Shown here one piece after another: positions 45,026 through 59,100 of a stretch of DNA of 64,000 nucleotides; position 1 is the first letter of the stretch, and each line of letters begins with the position of its first letter. The stretch spans positions 22,435,718 to 22,499,717 of the forward strand of contig NC_046673.1 in assembly GCF_003369915.1 (NCBI RefSeq), given 5' to 3'. A program made the position numbers and the translations under genes. The notes below the pieces were generated by a model. The model did no database searches and was not told where the DNA came from. It saw only the letters and a list, made by a program, of their open reading frames with translations. The stretch comes from Drosophila miranda. Taxonomy: Eukaryota; Arthropoda; Insecta; Diptera; Drosophilidae.

Positions 45026-46938
45026 ATGAAGGCATTGACGGACAGCAAGCGACGCCTCAGCTTGTCCTCCAACTTCAATGATGACGACCAAGATGAGGAC
45101 GATGAGACCATGTGCAGCGGCACAGCCGTCAAGCGGAGCATTGTCTACTACCTGAAGAACAGCACTCTTCATGGGCTCAAGTACATCGCCGAGGAGAGCA
45201 TTACCATTCCAGAGCGGTGGGTCCTCTAGTCCTTGTCCTTCGCTTTTGCTTGAAGCTTCCAGTTTCTATTTCAGGGTCTTCTTTGGGATCGCCTTCGTTC
45301 TGGTGGTGATCCTGTCGGGCTTCTTTATATCGAACGTGTACGTCAAGTGGAGCGCCTCGCCCATCATTATCTCGACGAGCGCCAAGCAGAAGCTGACCAG
45401 CAACATGCCCTTTCCGGCCATCACCATCTGCAACCTGAACCAGGCCCTGCTTAGCCGCGTGCAGCGCATCTCGCGCTCCAGCAGCAACTTCTCCCTGCTG
45501 ATGGGCCTCTGCGACCAGGGCGGAGACCTGACCATCTCCTACATCGGCACCTGGAAGTACTTCAAGGCGATACTGGTGGAGGTGGCCCAGCCGTGCGACG
45601 AGATGCTGCTCTACTGCAGCTTCGGCTCGCGCCAGGAACAGTGCAGCATGCTGTTCAACTCGATTCTCACCGACGACGGCCTGTGCTGCAACTTCAATGC
45701 CCTGGACCCCTCGTACCTGATACGCAACTACAGCGACGATGTCCGGCTGGAGCCGCCCCAGCAGAACGGGCGCTACGAGGCCATCGACTGGACCGCGGAG
45801 CGGGGCTACGCCAAGAAGCTGCCCGAGTTCTACTACCCCCGAACCTCGGGCGGCACCGGGATACGCATGGGGCTCACCGTGGTGCTGAATGCCTCGGTGG
45901 CAGAGTACTACTGCACCAAGTCCATGAGCGTGGGCTTCAAGGTGCTCGTCCACAATCCCGCCGAGCTGCCGAAGGTCAGCAACTACGGCCTCATAGTGAC
46001 CGCGGGCAGGGAGGCGAGGATACCCATCGAGCCCGTGTACGAGGACGCCCTGCCCTCGATTCGGTCCATCAAGAGGTCGGTGAGGCGCTGCCTCTTCTCG
46101 GACGAGAACGATCTGGCCTACTACCGCACCTACTCGCGCAAGAACTGCGAGCTGGAGTGCGAGGCCAAGCTGCTGCTTCGCGAGTGCAACTGCGTCCTCT
46201 ACTACCTGCCGCGGATCGACCCGGCCTCCCGGGTCTGCGGGCCGAACGACAACATCTGCACGAATCGCGTCCAGACGGAGATCGAGTCCTCGCTGACGAA
46301 CCTCTCCTGCGAGAACTGCTGGCCCGGCTGCTTCGAGCTCACCTACAAGGCCACCCTGTCCACGTCCTCGATTGTGTCCGATCCGCGGTTCCAGTCCGGC
46401 GAGAACCTGCCCGACTACATCTTCAAGGGCGAGCACAGCAATGCCAGCGAGCTCTCCATTCTGCACTTCTACTACGTGACCAACACCTTTCGCAGCACCA
46501 CCAAGTCCGAGATGTTTGGCTTCACGGAGTTTCTCTGTGAGTTCATGAGTCCTCCCCCCCCCCCCCCCCCCCTCCTGGCTCTATCATAGCATCTTTTCAG
46601 CAAACACTGGCGGCCTCCTGGGCCTCTTTATGGGCTTCAGCATCTTCTCGGTGATCGAGATCGTCTACTACATCACTGTCCGTCCGTACTGCGCCTCGCG
46701 AACACTCCACCAACGGCGCCGACGGCGCCTCGAGCACCTCCGCTGGCTGACCCCCATTCGGGCTCCGGCCAAGCAGCTCCAACGAAGACTACGCAGACGC
46801 CGCCTGCTGCCACCTGCCTACAGCGAGCTCCAGCAGCGCCAGATAAAGGCGCGCCAGAAGCATACTCTCTGGCAGACTTTGCGCGTCCGGCCAGCGGACC
46901 CCGGGCCGGAGCCGCCTGTCTATCCCTACCTGGACTAG
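45026..46938 (+). CDS. Pickpocket-family DEG/ENaC sodium channel
   Basis: Exons 45026-45216, 45275-46536, 46601-46938; 596 residues. Pickpocket proteins are trimeric amiloride-type cation channels used in fly taste, pheromone, touch and fluid sensing. Seen in order: a cytosolic N-terminus with STLHGLKYIAE, TM1 at about 65-87 (VFFGIAFVLVVILSGFFI), FPAITICN near residue 110, a large Cys-rich extracellular domain ending CENCWPGCFELTY, the pre-TM2 GFTEFLSNTGGLLGLFMGFS with the GFS selectivity triplet, TM2 at about 490-512, and a very Arg-rich tail. The two introns are tiny (58 and 64 bp), and the second contains a C19 tract. I cannot say which ppk paralogue this is. Confidence 0.92.
46554..46572. 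repeat. C19 homopolymer in the second pickpocket intron
   Basis: Nineteen consecutive cytosines in a 64-bp intron, 28 bp before the acceptor AG. Length may vary between individuals or be a sequencing uncertainty. Confidence 0.85.
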
Positions 46939-47070
46939 GATGGGGATGGCGTTGAGGTTGAGGGAGGGAATGTACAATATCCGCTGCGTTGATTATCGAT
47001 TTGTGGGCATGGCTGAAAGTTGAATGGCCACATAAATGGGAATGGGAATGGAAATGGGCCAGAGGAAAGC

Positions 47071-47080
47071 AATAAATAAA
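47071..47080 (+). terminator. Poly(A) signals of the pickpocket gene
   Basis: Overlapping AATAAATAAA 133 nt after the stop codon. Confidence 0.6.
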
Positions 47081-50000
47081 ACAAAGGCTACGAAAGAAAT
47101 AGAGAGGCCAACGAACGGGTCCGGGTACGGGTACGGGTCCGGGTCCGGGTCTGTTTGCGTCACTTGGGGGCAAGGTAAGCGGCGGAGGGTGGCGTTGCAC
47201 CGGAAGCACAGACAGCGCCCACTGTGATTCCGGATACTCCGATCCGATAATGGCGCTAATCGACACGCGAGTCCAATTTTAATTGATACTTTAGTCCGTT
47301 GTTTGCTGCCAACGGTTTGGACACTGCCTCAGAGGATGCACAAATTGGCAAATAAAGAAATGAAGATTCAGAAAGCCTAAGCTCCATAATCGAAGAAACC
47401 AGTTTCCAAGAAGAGGTACCAAAAGACAGATCCATTTTCGAGGGATATGCAGTCATCCATTGCCAGAGGGTATCCAGGCTTCGTTCAGACCGAACGAATT
47501 GCCCTCGATTCGGTCTGGCGTAGAGAATTGTGTGCCAATTGAAAATGAATTGAAAGACAACTTTGGAATTGGCCAATTCCATTGGCTTTCGGCTTTTCTG
47601 TCTAACGAATTTTAAACATGAAACGAGCAAAAATATTCCGGGCCAAAGCTTGCCACTGATGTCACTCCCTCGATTCGCGCCGTCATGTGTTGCCCTGTCT
47701 TTGCGCGAGTGCGCGTATCTGTGGGATGGATTTTTACGAGCTGCCTCGAAGGAGATAGATTTTAAGGCCGGGTCACACAACTCAAGTGGGGTCCCTCCTC
47801 CCGCGGCATGGCGCGTCAATGTCAAGTGGGAAAGTGTCTGTTTCGGCGACTTCTTCACTTCACATCTCGCTCGGATCTAAGTACATAAGTGCCTCCACCG
47901 CAGAGGAGCAGGCCGGCATAGGCATACTTTCTGGGGGATAGCATCACCACCCCCGTACCCCCATACCCCACTCCGTCGCTGCCCTGCTGCGCTTTATTAC
48001 ACGGCCAGCTGGAATATCTCACATAGCACTTTCCTACATTTTTTTTCGGTTTTTTCATTTTCCAGAGAGCGGGAGGTAGAGGGAGGGGAAGACTCCGATC
48101 GCCTCGATAGAGTGTAAACAAACAAGTGCCGGCACTAGATCTTGCTAGAACTTTCAGACGTATAGGTATAGGTGTTCCAGGGCCGTAGACAAAGAGGGGA
48201 TGAGATGGACACTACCCCTAGGGGCATAGCCTTCTGTGACAGTCCACAAATCTCATCCGGTTTTTTGGTTCAATATGTATCTTGTAGATAAAAAGCAAGT
48301 TCCCCTAACAAAGTTCTGCACCTTCACTCAGATATGGAAGAAATATTGAAACTACTCTCTGTAATTTCCAATGAGCAGACATTCCATCTGTCGGTCCGTC
48401 GGTCCGTCTATATAGTATAAGCAATAAGTATAGTCTCTGGCCATATATTATTGCCTGTCTGTCGGCCAGGCCATTTTAGATTCATTGTGTTGTTGTTGCT
48501 TCGGTCATGGTTTCCTCCAGTTTTATGGATGGATGTGTTATAGCGGTCTGGCCTGTGATTCATTCCAACCAGAAACCAACAGCGTGACCGATAACATGTG
48601 GTGCTGTTTCAGAGCACCTCATACATCCCATTTCTGTACATACGACATCCCTCAGTTGAAGGGCTCTTACGAGTAGTATCTTAATACTAACAAAGTAGTT
48701 TTGGCCGTGCCGAATTGTGCTAGAAGTTGTCCTCTTACATACTCGTACTCTCACATTAAAAATCGGTTTTATACTTATTGGGATATACCGCATTTGGAAG
48801 CGCAGTAGCAAAGACTATACCATACCGATATGTTGCATGAAGAACCAGAAAGCTGTGCTATGGCGGGCCTGCCCAATGCCTATGGCAGCTTAGTCGGTCC
48901 CTAGAATCTAACAATAAAATGCACAGTCTCTAACGACGTGCACAAGTCGGTCCCCAGTCGAAAATTGAAATGGAGTTCGTTCCTAATGAAATATCTTGAT
49001 GATTGCATAGACTTTGGCTGTAGTTACGCTTGTAAAATTTAATTTGTATTCCTTATTTATCGTTAATTTATTATTATGCGCCATTAAGTGGCCCCAGCGA
49101 CTCCAAAGCGACTCAGAAATGCCAGGAGGTTGGTAGATCCAGGAAAGATACATAGATGTTGGACTTATGATGTAACATTGATGCAGGGATAGGAATGTTA
49201 TTACCTAGTATTCAATAAAAAAAGAAGGTAGTTAACTGCTCTTCACAATGCGGGAGGAGGAGCAGTTATAGTCCGAGAATAGGACCCTGAACGGTTCATA
49301 ATTGGATATACAAAGCGGAAGGGAGAATGCTGTAAAGTTTCTAGTGGATCTAATAGGATCAGTGATGCTTAAGCGACTCATCAAGTAAGTACAAGTACTC
49401 TTCGTCATGCCTAATGCTAGAACTACTATTAAGTACCGGCATTATATTTAATTATAGCATTGAAATATGTGTAGCCCAAAAAAAACCAAATAAAGAATCA
49501 CCTGCCTTAGAGAACCATCCCGCACTGTATAGTAGATCTGTACGCACATGGTATGGGTATGGGTATAGGTAGATATAGTATTCAGGTACTGGTCTATCGT
49601 ATCTGTGTGTTTATGCTGAGGGAACAGCCGTAATAGCCGCAGCAACTATTGGCCATCCCACGTGGTGGATTTGGATATAGCTGTGGCTGTGGGTGTGGGT
49701 GTGGATATGAGGTGGCATCTCATTCCATGGAATGGTTTCGTTTTGGGAGCAGCAGCGTCATCCTCTGCCCCGACCGGCCGCGCTGCTGCTGCTCTGCTGG
49801 TGCGCTGCTGCTGCGCCCGTGGCGGGCATCCTCGGCGGTAACAGAGAATTCAGTCAGCCGCCGAACGTCGCGAATGCCGCCGCAGCCAGACGCAGCTGCA
49901 GAAGTCGCTCAAGTCGCATGCGCAACATCTAAGCCGAACCGAACCCTGCCGAACCCTGCCGAGCCGAGCCGAACCGCAACGAACCAGTGAAACCCAACCC

Positions 50001-50182
50001 CGGAGTAAAACCCAAGCCGTGTTCCAGCCTCATTTTGATCATTAACCGTTGGTCTATTTTGTGGAATCGTTTTTTGTTTCTGTTTGGTGCGTGAATATAT
50101 ATATTTTTGGCGGATTGTGCTGACAGCCACGGAGAGAGAGAGAGAGAGAAAGCAAAGGAGGAAAAAAAGAACAAGTTGCACA
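47081..50182. other. Intergenic region up to the distal GGT exon
   Basis: 47120-47155 holds imperfect GGGTAC/GGGTCC hexamer repeats. 47300-49640 is AT-rich with short ORFs that lack motifs. 49680-49710 is a GTGGGTGT repeat. From about 49740 the sequence becomes GC-rich, with CTGCTG runs and CCGAACC/CCGAGCC repeats at 49930-49985. This is followed by a leader-like stretch with a GA run (50132-50152) just before the candidate first coding exon, so 49740-50182 is probably promoter and 5' UTR. Confidence 0.5.
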
Positions 50183-53100
50183 ATGCATTCCACGGCGTGC
50201 GGCGTTGGAGCCTCAGCCACAAACCTTTCCACACTGCAATCGTAAGTCCAGAATTCCCGAATAAATAAATAAACAAATTTCGGAGTTACAAAAATCAGAA
50301 AAAAAGGGCGGAAAAATATAGAAATATTTCGAAGAAATTTTTTGTACGTACATATTCCTTAGGGAGCTTTTGTTGCCCAAAATAAAGTCTTTCTATAAGG
50401 AGAACTAAAAAATAAGGGGAGAACAAAATGAACAAAAATTTGTACGAGTCTTGGGCTTTACAGTAGCCCAGACTTGCGTTATTATTATAATTTTTATTAT
50501 TATAAAAAATTCCTTGGGAATATACTATTCTCGTATACATATGCACGAGTATGTATGCTCTCTTTTTAGAACCGTCGAATAGCTGTTTTCATGGCAAATC
50601 AAAATCACAATTCAAGCCGAAAATGTTTACATCTGCAGTGTTTAAAACAGAAAAAGAAACAGAAAAAATAGAATTGAATTCCGCTCAAACGGATTCAAGG
50701 TAATCAAAGATCAAATTGTTTCAATATTGTTTACATTTACATCCGATTAGATAGGTGTGCAGTACAGAATAGAGAAAAGAGTACCGCACCCCACAAAAGG
50801 CGGATGGTTTTATTTTCGGGGATGTTCAAACTTAAAGTTTTCCCGATTTCCATGGACCGCTAAACAATCCATCAAAGATGAAAAAGGAAATGCAAAGAAG
50901 GGGAAAACCAACAGGGAAAATTGTTTGTGATTTGGTTGAGGAGAACCTGCGACTGCGGGTGGGGGTGGGGGTGGGGTTGGGATCGTGTGCGGTTAGAGGG
51001 GGTCACATGCTGTGCTGTAAAGTAGCCCACAAGAAGCCGAACAATGTAAACAAGTGACTGCCCCTGCACCTGCCCCTGCGCCTGCTCCACAAGTCTCCTT
51101 CCATCGCTCTGGCATTCCTCTACACTCCACTGCCAGCCCGCCTTCTTTAACACATACTGCCTCGGACCCTCTTCCGTTTCTCCCATCATAATGTGTGTCA
51201 GACAGTCTGAAAATAGTTGCAGGATGATTGAGGGTGGGGCATGCCACATGAAAGTGCAACAGAATGTGGGGAGCACACTTCAAAAAATGAACAACCAAAC
51301 AGCAAGAGCCCGAAGAGCAAAACATTTCCCCAACCAATTAATGGGTATGCCAAGTGCCCCAATTGACGAAGGGGATTAGTGGCAAGTGCTGATCAAGTTC
51401 CCCACTTTCACAGTTCCCCACTTTCCCAGCTTCCCAGCAGACTATGCTTTCCTCGCCCCCGTCCCGTGGAGCAGCCCAAGGGCATTCGGTAAATGATTTT
51501 GTCATCACGTCGGCGTGCCAGTGCCAGTGGCAGTGGAAGTGGAAACCGACATCAGCCAACGCACCAAAATGTATTGATAAATGTCTTTTTCCCGGCATCG
51601 ACTGCCGCTGCTGCTGACTGCATTCGCACCTATGATAAAATAAAACAAACGATTCGAATGGGTTCGGCTTATGGCCATTGATGGGCAGGTCGCTGGGGAT
51701 TCCGCCTACATAAATGCTTAAATATGTACATATGTATGTTCATACGTTCGTATGGAATACAGTACACGCTCGATAGGGAGTTACAAGCCGAAGGCACAGT
51801 GGGTGACCACTGATCAGTATTTAGAAAATGCTCCCAAGCGTATGCTCGTTATGGAGCCACAAGTCTATCCGAAAGATTCGGTTTGATGCCAGAGATACCG
51901 CTTTGGCCCTTACATAATTTTATCTGTCTATTAATAAAATTTGATAATGTTATGTAAGACAACATTACAATGATCAGAAAAAAACTGAGACAGAGACTGG
52001 GAAAACAGACGATTGGCGAATGTGCTATATGGTATGGGATAGGGTTTATAGGGTCAGAGTTGGTTCCTTTTGTTCCTTTGATCCGCTTGTATAACTTTAA
52101 TCTTAGACTGTAGCTTTTCGTAGTTTGTTGTTAAGTCTTTGTTAAGAAAGAACTCTTTTGCTATCCTGAACTTACACGAAGGATCTTCGTTCCTCCAAAA
52201 TCTTGGTTGAGGCTTTCCTAGGTGCTTTCCGAAGTGCAGGTATGTATCGTATAGTCAAAATTCCTACCTTCTTGAGTAAAATTTGAATAATGGGAGCGCG
52301 TTTAGGTTCACTTGACGAATACCCCAAATGTTTATTCTTGTTTATTTGTGTTTACCTGTAAGTTTTCTTATACCACTCGTAGTATTTTCCGCACTCCCCC
52401 CCGCCCCAGGGCAAACTTAAAGTCCATTCCATTCCGTTCGATTCCATTCAACTTCGAGTTTGTTTGGGGTCTTCAACAGTGGCCGGCCGCCCACACACAC
52501 ATATCCATACCCATACCCATACCCGTACACAGATGGACGAAAAGTGACAGTGGCAGAGATTTAGCATGGAAGTCCATTCCGCTGGCTGGTCTGTGATGCA
52601 CAGTGGGATAAACCGGTCAAAGAGTGCCAATCGACTGGGCAATCAGAGGGGGGGAGACCAGAGACCAGAGACCAGAGACCAGAGGCCGTCGACAGTCGAC
52701 GGTCGGCAGTCGGTGGCAGGTCATTTCTCGTGATGTATGAACCGTAATTAGCCCATTGTCATGCTGATGGATTGTGATACCGCCCACCTACCTTCGTACA
52801 TACGTACGTACATACGTACATACGTATGATGTATCCGAGTTCGTGTCAAGTGCACTAGCTGTCTCTCTCGCTCTGCCTCCCTGCTGCCCCTGGAGTGGCT
52901 CCTAACTGTACCACAACTGCTGATAATTTGTGCAATTTGTTGACACACATTTCAATTTTTGCGTTTGTCGTCCGTGGCTGCTGGAAAATTGCACGCTTGC
53001 CCCTGGCCTGCCGCGCCGCGCCCCTCGCGGGCGCCAGCACGCCATCTGTTCTGACACGCATCCACGATCATCCTCCGTGTATTTACACATGCTCGTGCAT

Positions 53101-56100
53101 GTGTGCGTGTGTGCGTGTGTCTGCTCCGCTGTTCAATCTGCGTCTTATCGGGCCCGACACTGCAAAATGTCAAACTGCAGCGGAAATCTTCGTGCCTCCA
53201 CACACACACACACACACACACGCACGCATGTACAGCGGATGTGATGACCAGAGAAATATGCAAAAATATGCGCAGACCTGCCCACTTGCTGGCACAAACA
53301 CAAACACAAACACATACGCGTACGCATACGCATACACATACGCATGTACCCGCATTGCACCTGTTCCAGTGTTCCAGCCAATTCCATAAACTTCCAGTCG
53401 TGGAAGGAGTATGAGTGGGTGGAGCCAGTGACTAAGCTGAAGACTCGGAACAGATAGGAAGGAACCCTGTGCCCGATTCAGGAGGCATCTCAGAACGATT
53501 TAGGCAGGTTTTCTGGTCTCGGGAGTAGTTCCAGTATTCGATCCGGCAGAGCAGTGCTCCCGCAGTGCTCTTTTTAACGCCGTTGAACGGTCAGTGTTTG
53601 ATAGGGCAGAGTGTCCACCATTTAGCGATTTTACAGCTCATTTAACCAAATGGATGCGGAACATGTGGTGTGGATCTTATATTGGAATGAGGACGATTAA
53701 AGTGTGTAGATAACGCCTTATCCGCAGGAAAGGGTCAGTAAGTGCATTCAAACGACTTTCGAGTTTATGCCCAAATGTTTGCCGTTCGCTTTTTTCCCTC
53801 TCGTCGACTACGACAACCCAATGCTTTTGTATATAGAGTCGAACATCCATCTAATATAGAACTATTTTGCGTTTGTGCAGAATAAAGAATTATTGTGCTC
53901 TGGAAATCAATTCGGCTGTATACCAAACCTCGTCGTAAGGAATTTCGTAATAGAGAAGTTTATACTCGTATTCTCCTCGGTTTAGCGGTGTTCTATTTAC
54001 ATCTGAGTATGGAAACTTATCGGTCTCAGGCTAGTGTTTTTCTTATCAAACACATTTCCTCCCAGAACTGTGATTTACCAGAAAACACTTTAAGAGAGGT
54101 TTCCCTTGAGACCAAACTTTCACGAGAAACAACAGAACACATACTCTTTAAAGCCACCCCTCTATGTATGTATGTATGTGTGTGTGCATTTAAGTAATCT
54201 ACTATTTAATCTTGTCTCTGTGACATTTGGCCTTTGGCAATGAACTGTCAAACATTTCTGGTAATCGAACGTCCCAACGGGGGCTGGTGGTACTGCACTT
54301 CCCAGCGGATCTAGTACAGCAATCAAGATGGATGGATTGTGGTCAGTTCGATGATGTGATGATGTCATGGAGTTGTCTGTCGCAGTCACACGAGTATTCC
54401 TACCACGTTATCATTTTCGGTACGATTTGTTTGCTTCGCTGGGCGCCTCTCACTCTCACACTCTGTGTGCGTCCACTTTTGTGTGTCACTGTCAACAAAT
54501 TGCTTTTAATGGCCTGCCGGCGGGTGGGTGGGTGGTTGGTTGGTCGCCGCACAGCCTTTTCCTCCGCCTGAAACGGCAATCACGCCTCCAAAGTGACAAT
54601 CGGGGGGAGCTCAATGCGTTGCGTCGCGTCGCGTCGCGTCGTGTCCATCGGGGTCGCCTAATTTTCGTGATTTCCGCACGCCAGCAACAATTTGCAGTGC
54701 AGCATAGAAGCAACAGTGAAACAACAGCAGCAGCAGCACCAGCACCAGCAGCACCAGCGACAGAAGCAGCAAAAAAACCAACAGCAGGCAGCGACGCAGC
54801 GTCGGCGCAGAGTCTGACGAAGTTGCCCACTCGGCTAGACGAATCGCAGAGGCTGCCTCTGCCTCGGCCTCGGCCGCGAACCCGTCCCGTTCTTAATTCA
54901 GTTGACCAGACGACGTCGCAGACGCGACACGCGACTAAATCAGCATACAAAACGGCTAAAAGAATAAAATTGCGAATCATAGAAAAGTTATAGAACATAT
55001 GTACACATAGCACATACGATACACACACATAACATATATACGCACATATGTACACCTCGAGGAGAATGCGAGTGCCTTTCACGCGTCTGGAATAGTGCGC
55101 TGTGCAAGAAACGCGCGCGTTTTTGAAAACCGCAGCACCACCGCGCATAAATCCAAACAAAATCCACGCCAAAAGGTGACAAAAAACCACATTATATACA
55201 CAACATATCCGATTCTGTTTTATTTTTTTTTATTTTTATTAAATTTTGTTGTTGTGCGTGTGCGTATCAGGCCAGTAAAATCAAATTGCAAAAAAAAAAA
55301 AAAAAAAAAAAAAATGAAACGGAAACATATAAAAAAGGTTTTATTTCTGTTGTATGTTGACTCTTGGGCCGGCATCCGCCGCCAGGTCCGCCCACCTGAA
55401 ACCAGAAAACTGAAGGAAATCGACTATCATCGCATTTGATACACTTGCGACCCTATCGTTGCACAAATATCGGACGATGCTACAGTCATATGATATGCGG
55501 TCTTGTGGCCGGGTCTTTAGTAGGGAAAGTTGCAGGCCGAAGGGATCCTTATGGGTTATGGGCATGGGTTGGAATATTCCCATGTCATAGTACCCTCTGG
55601 AAGGGTATAAAAACGTTGGCGACACCAGCAGCAAAAGCAGAAGAAGAAAAACAAAAACAAAAAACAAGTCCAAGTCCAAGTCTAGGGCTACCATCTCTCT
55701 GCTCTGGTTCGCTCTGCTCTGCCGGGTGCTGTGTGTGCTTTTCGTTTCGTTTTGAAATTATTAAGCATATTTATAAATAACCAAAATAAAACAGAGAACT
55801 GAAAACAGAAAATCAGCAGCAGCAGCAGCAGCAGCAGTGGCAACAAAAAATCTAGAAAACAGCAGAATGAAAACCAAATAAATGCCAGACGCCAATAATG
55901 CCGCCAAATGCGTGGAGCAGCGGGCACACTTGTTGAGATGCACTCATTCCTCCTGGTTTCCGTTCCTGAAGGCCATCGGAGATGGTGGGGCTAGACGAGT
56001 GGGCAACAGAGAGAGAGATACGAAGGAGAGAGTGTGTGTGTGAGAGACGCTAATCTGTCAAATTCTTGAATACTTTCGTAAATTCTTTGTTTCATATAAT

Positions 56101-59100
56101 GAAATGAAAAGAAAAGTGGAAAATGTCCCATAATGAGTGGAATGAACGAAAAGAGATGAGATGGGATGGGATGGGCTGGGATAGATGGGAAATCTGTAAT
56201 ATCGATAAAGACTTTTACTTGGCAACTATCCAGGAAATACTTTCCCTCTCCCAAACGCCTATGATTGATGAAAGTCAATATTTTATTCCATGAAATTGGG
56301 CAATGATATAATACTGTAGGAGTTCAAAACTATAGATCGGAGCGGAGTAGTTCTTCCGTTAAGAAATACTATATATGGTAATGATTTAGTCGCTTAAAAC
56401 TCTGTTCTTGGGTACGAGTACTAGTACTAGTTGCAAATCAGTTTTCCTTTCAAGAATTCCAAATAAATACTCTTTTACTCTTTTCAGTATATTCTTAGTA
56501 TTCTTACCCTCTCTTAAGCAATCACCGCTATCCATAGATACATTTATATGTCCAGTAATCGTATTGATATGTACGTTGTCTTATTCCCGTTCTTGACTCA
56601 TTTTTGGACGATTTTGCCAAGCAGAAATTCATTTCCAAAACCAAAAGCCATCGAGAGATACCCGTATATCTAGCAGTTGAACAAATATATACATATATAT
56701 TGTATATATCCAAAGCATTATTCGCTGTCCATACATTTCATTTGAGATGGAAGACCATTTCACGGCACCACATTTTTTATTGGGGACTGTAATCCCGTGC
56801 GGTAATTTAATAAGTGCCACATCCAAATCCGACAACTGTTCGAGTTTTTTGTGTGTTGCTAAGAGTATACGTATACGAAAGAAGCAAAGGGGGGAAACAG
56901 AACATTTATCCTTTGGGGGGATCAAAGAGTCCCCCAAGACTTCACAGTTGACGTCTAACACGCCTCGGCACCGCCGAAGAGATTCAGATTCATTCAGAGC
57001 AAGTGCAGTCTTTATCAAGCTCAATTCTGAGACCCGGCTCAATTGCTCCACAGATCTTGAATGCTATCCCAGGCCAGAGTCTGGGGCTGGGGCTGGATCT
57101 CGGGCTGGGGCTGGGCCACTTAGTCTAACAGTAATGGACGCTAAACGCTGTCTCGTTTTGGGAAGCCGCTGAGGCTGCTGTCGAGGTTGCTGATTGCTGA
57201 CAAGTTAATCAACAGCAGCATAAGGCATTATTCCGCCCCGATCTCCCTCAACCATACACACCCACCCATCCATCCATCCATCCATCCATCCATCCATCCA
57301 TCCATCTATCTATGCATATGTACATCCATAAATATGTATGTGTATTGGAGCAGATACTATAATGCCCGACACTTTCCACTGACTATGGCCCTGCCGGCTA
57401 ATCTGTACTCCCCCCCTCCCACACTCTGTGTCTATCTGAAGTACCCATATGTGTACGTACCGCTCGTACAATAGACACTCGTATGCACCCGCATGCTCTG
57501 GTGGAAACGGCCCTGAACTTTGGGGCGAGATCAATTTGCACTGTCACGAATTGGATTGGAAATGATGCGAAATGTGTCAAAATACAATAGCAACACGACA
57601 CAAATAGTATCAACTCAGGCAACTCGGGCAACAAACACGCTACTTATTGCCTTCTGCTCTAAAAGGCAGATCATTGTTTGATGAATTCAATGCGAGCTGC
57701 TTGCTGGGCCCTTATTCCCCTTATTCCTTATCACTTCCAGTCGTCCCCCATAAATCGGTTCTCTGGATCAGTGACTGGGTTGAGCCTGGCTTCGATGGCT
57801 TCTTCGACCAAAAGAAGTCTCTGAAGATAGTGCAAGTCTGCATCTGCATTGGGGATTTGTTTCACTTCTTATCGTCTTATCGTTCTGGGGACGAGTAGAG
57901 AGAGGGTGCTCCTATCTTGATCTTTGTTTCCTCTGAACGAACCCTGGAACGAACCTAATCCATTCAAGCGGGGGTGCTGCCTAGTACTATTGTTCGGAGG
58001 CAGTGCACAAATAGTTCCGAGCTGACTCATCCATAAGGCCGAAAACGGGGTCACTCTGGTGTCTCTCAGTGCACGGCCTGGCACATACTCTTACACATGT
58101 GTATGTCTAGTACTCGTACTTGTTGTTTAGGAGGAGCATGAGCATGAGCAAAAGCAAACATTAACATTTTTATGCTTTGCAATTTGAAAATGCAAGTGGG
58201 TCGCCTATCCCAGCCCGCCATGTCTTCGGCTCGCCGGATTGATCATCGTTCGGACCTGTCTTTTATAGATACACACATGTACATACATGCATACTTGCAT
58301 GTATGCCCATGTGTGTGTGTCCCCACTCCCTTCTGTTTTCACTCCAAATTTGATTTATTTGCGTTCGTCTTCGCGCATTTTAATTGTATTTGTTGTCAAA
58401 TTGTTGTTGACTTAATTGCCCCCCACCCAAACGTTTCGATCCGAAATGCAAATTGAGTTTCTGTGCCATTGGATATGCCCGATCGACCGTGATCTATGGC
58501 TATGGCTATGGCTATGGCTATGGCCCTTGGCGGCGCCCCTTCGTCTCTGTCCGCCGCCACTTGACTTGGTAATCGAAGGCTCTTTTATGGCATAATTATT
58601 TAGAAATTATATATGTATATTTTCGGCGCGGAAATATCATAGGGAAATGAGGTCTAGCCTCACCGAATCAAAGCTTTCGCTCCACACAATTATAGATCGC
58701 ATGCAAAGGCCCGAAAATTGATAGACAACTGAGACCCAGAACGCATGCTGAGTCGTATTTCTCGCACTGTACCAGATGACCTCTGTTCCTCTGCCTCCTG
58801 CCTCTGCCATTGCCTCTGCCTCTGCCGATTCAGAGCAAGCTCTGATAAACAGTCGGAAAAGATGAGAGTAAAGCCAAGATCCGGCACTCCATGAAACCAC
58901 AAAGATATCGGACTCCGATATGCATATACCATACATATATATACAGCATATTTCCAGTGAATGAAAACTCTCAGTGTCTACTCATTTCTCATTTGTATAA
59001 TTAATTTCAAAGTTTTTCGAAGCTGGCCATCAATCAGTCGACTCACGTAGCTCATATAATGACAATCAATTCCGATTTTCAATCGGTTGTCGGTCCGAAT

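Noticed and set aside
45201-46466. 421-codon open frame on the minus strand
   Set aside because: It is the antisense of the pickpocket extracellular-domain exon. GC-rich third positions remove stops in the opposite strand. The plus strand has clear DEG/ENaC motifs.
45593-46540. 315-codon second plus-strand frame in the pickpocket exon
   Set aside because: An overlapping frame with Arg/Gly/Pro-rich nonsense composition; no motif, same exon as the real channel frame.
54367-54993. 208-codon frame upstream of GGT
   Set aside because: Ala/Thr/Arg low complexity from CAG and GCGTC repeats; reads like a leader or non-coding first exon.
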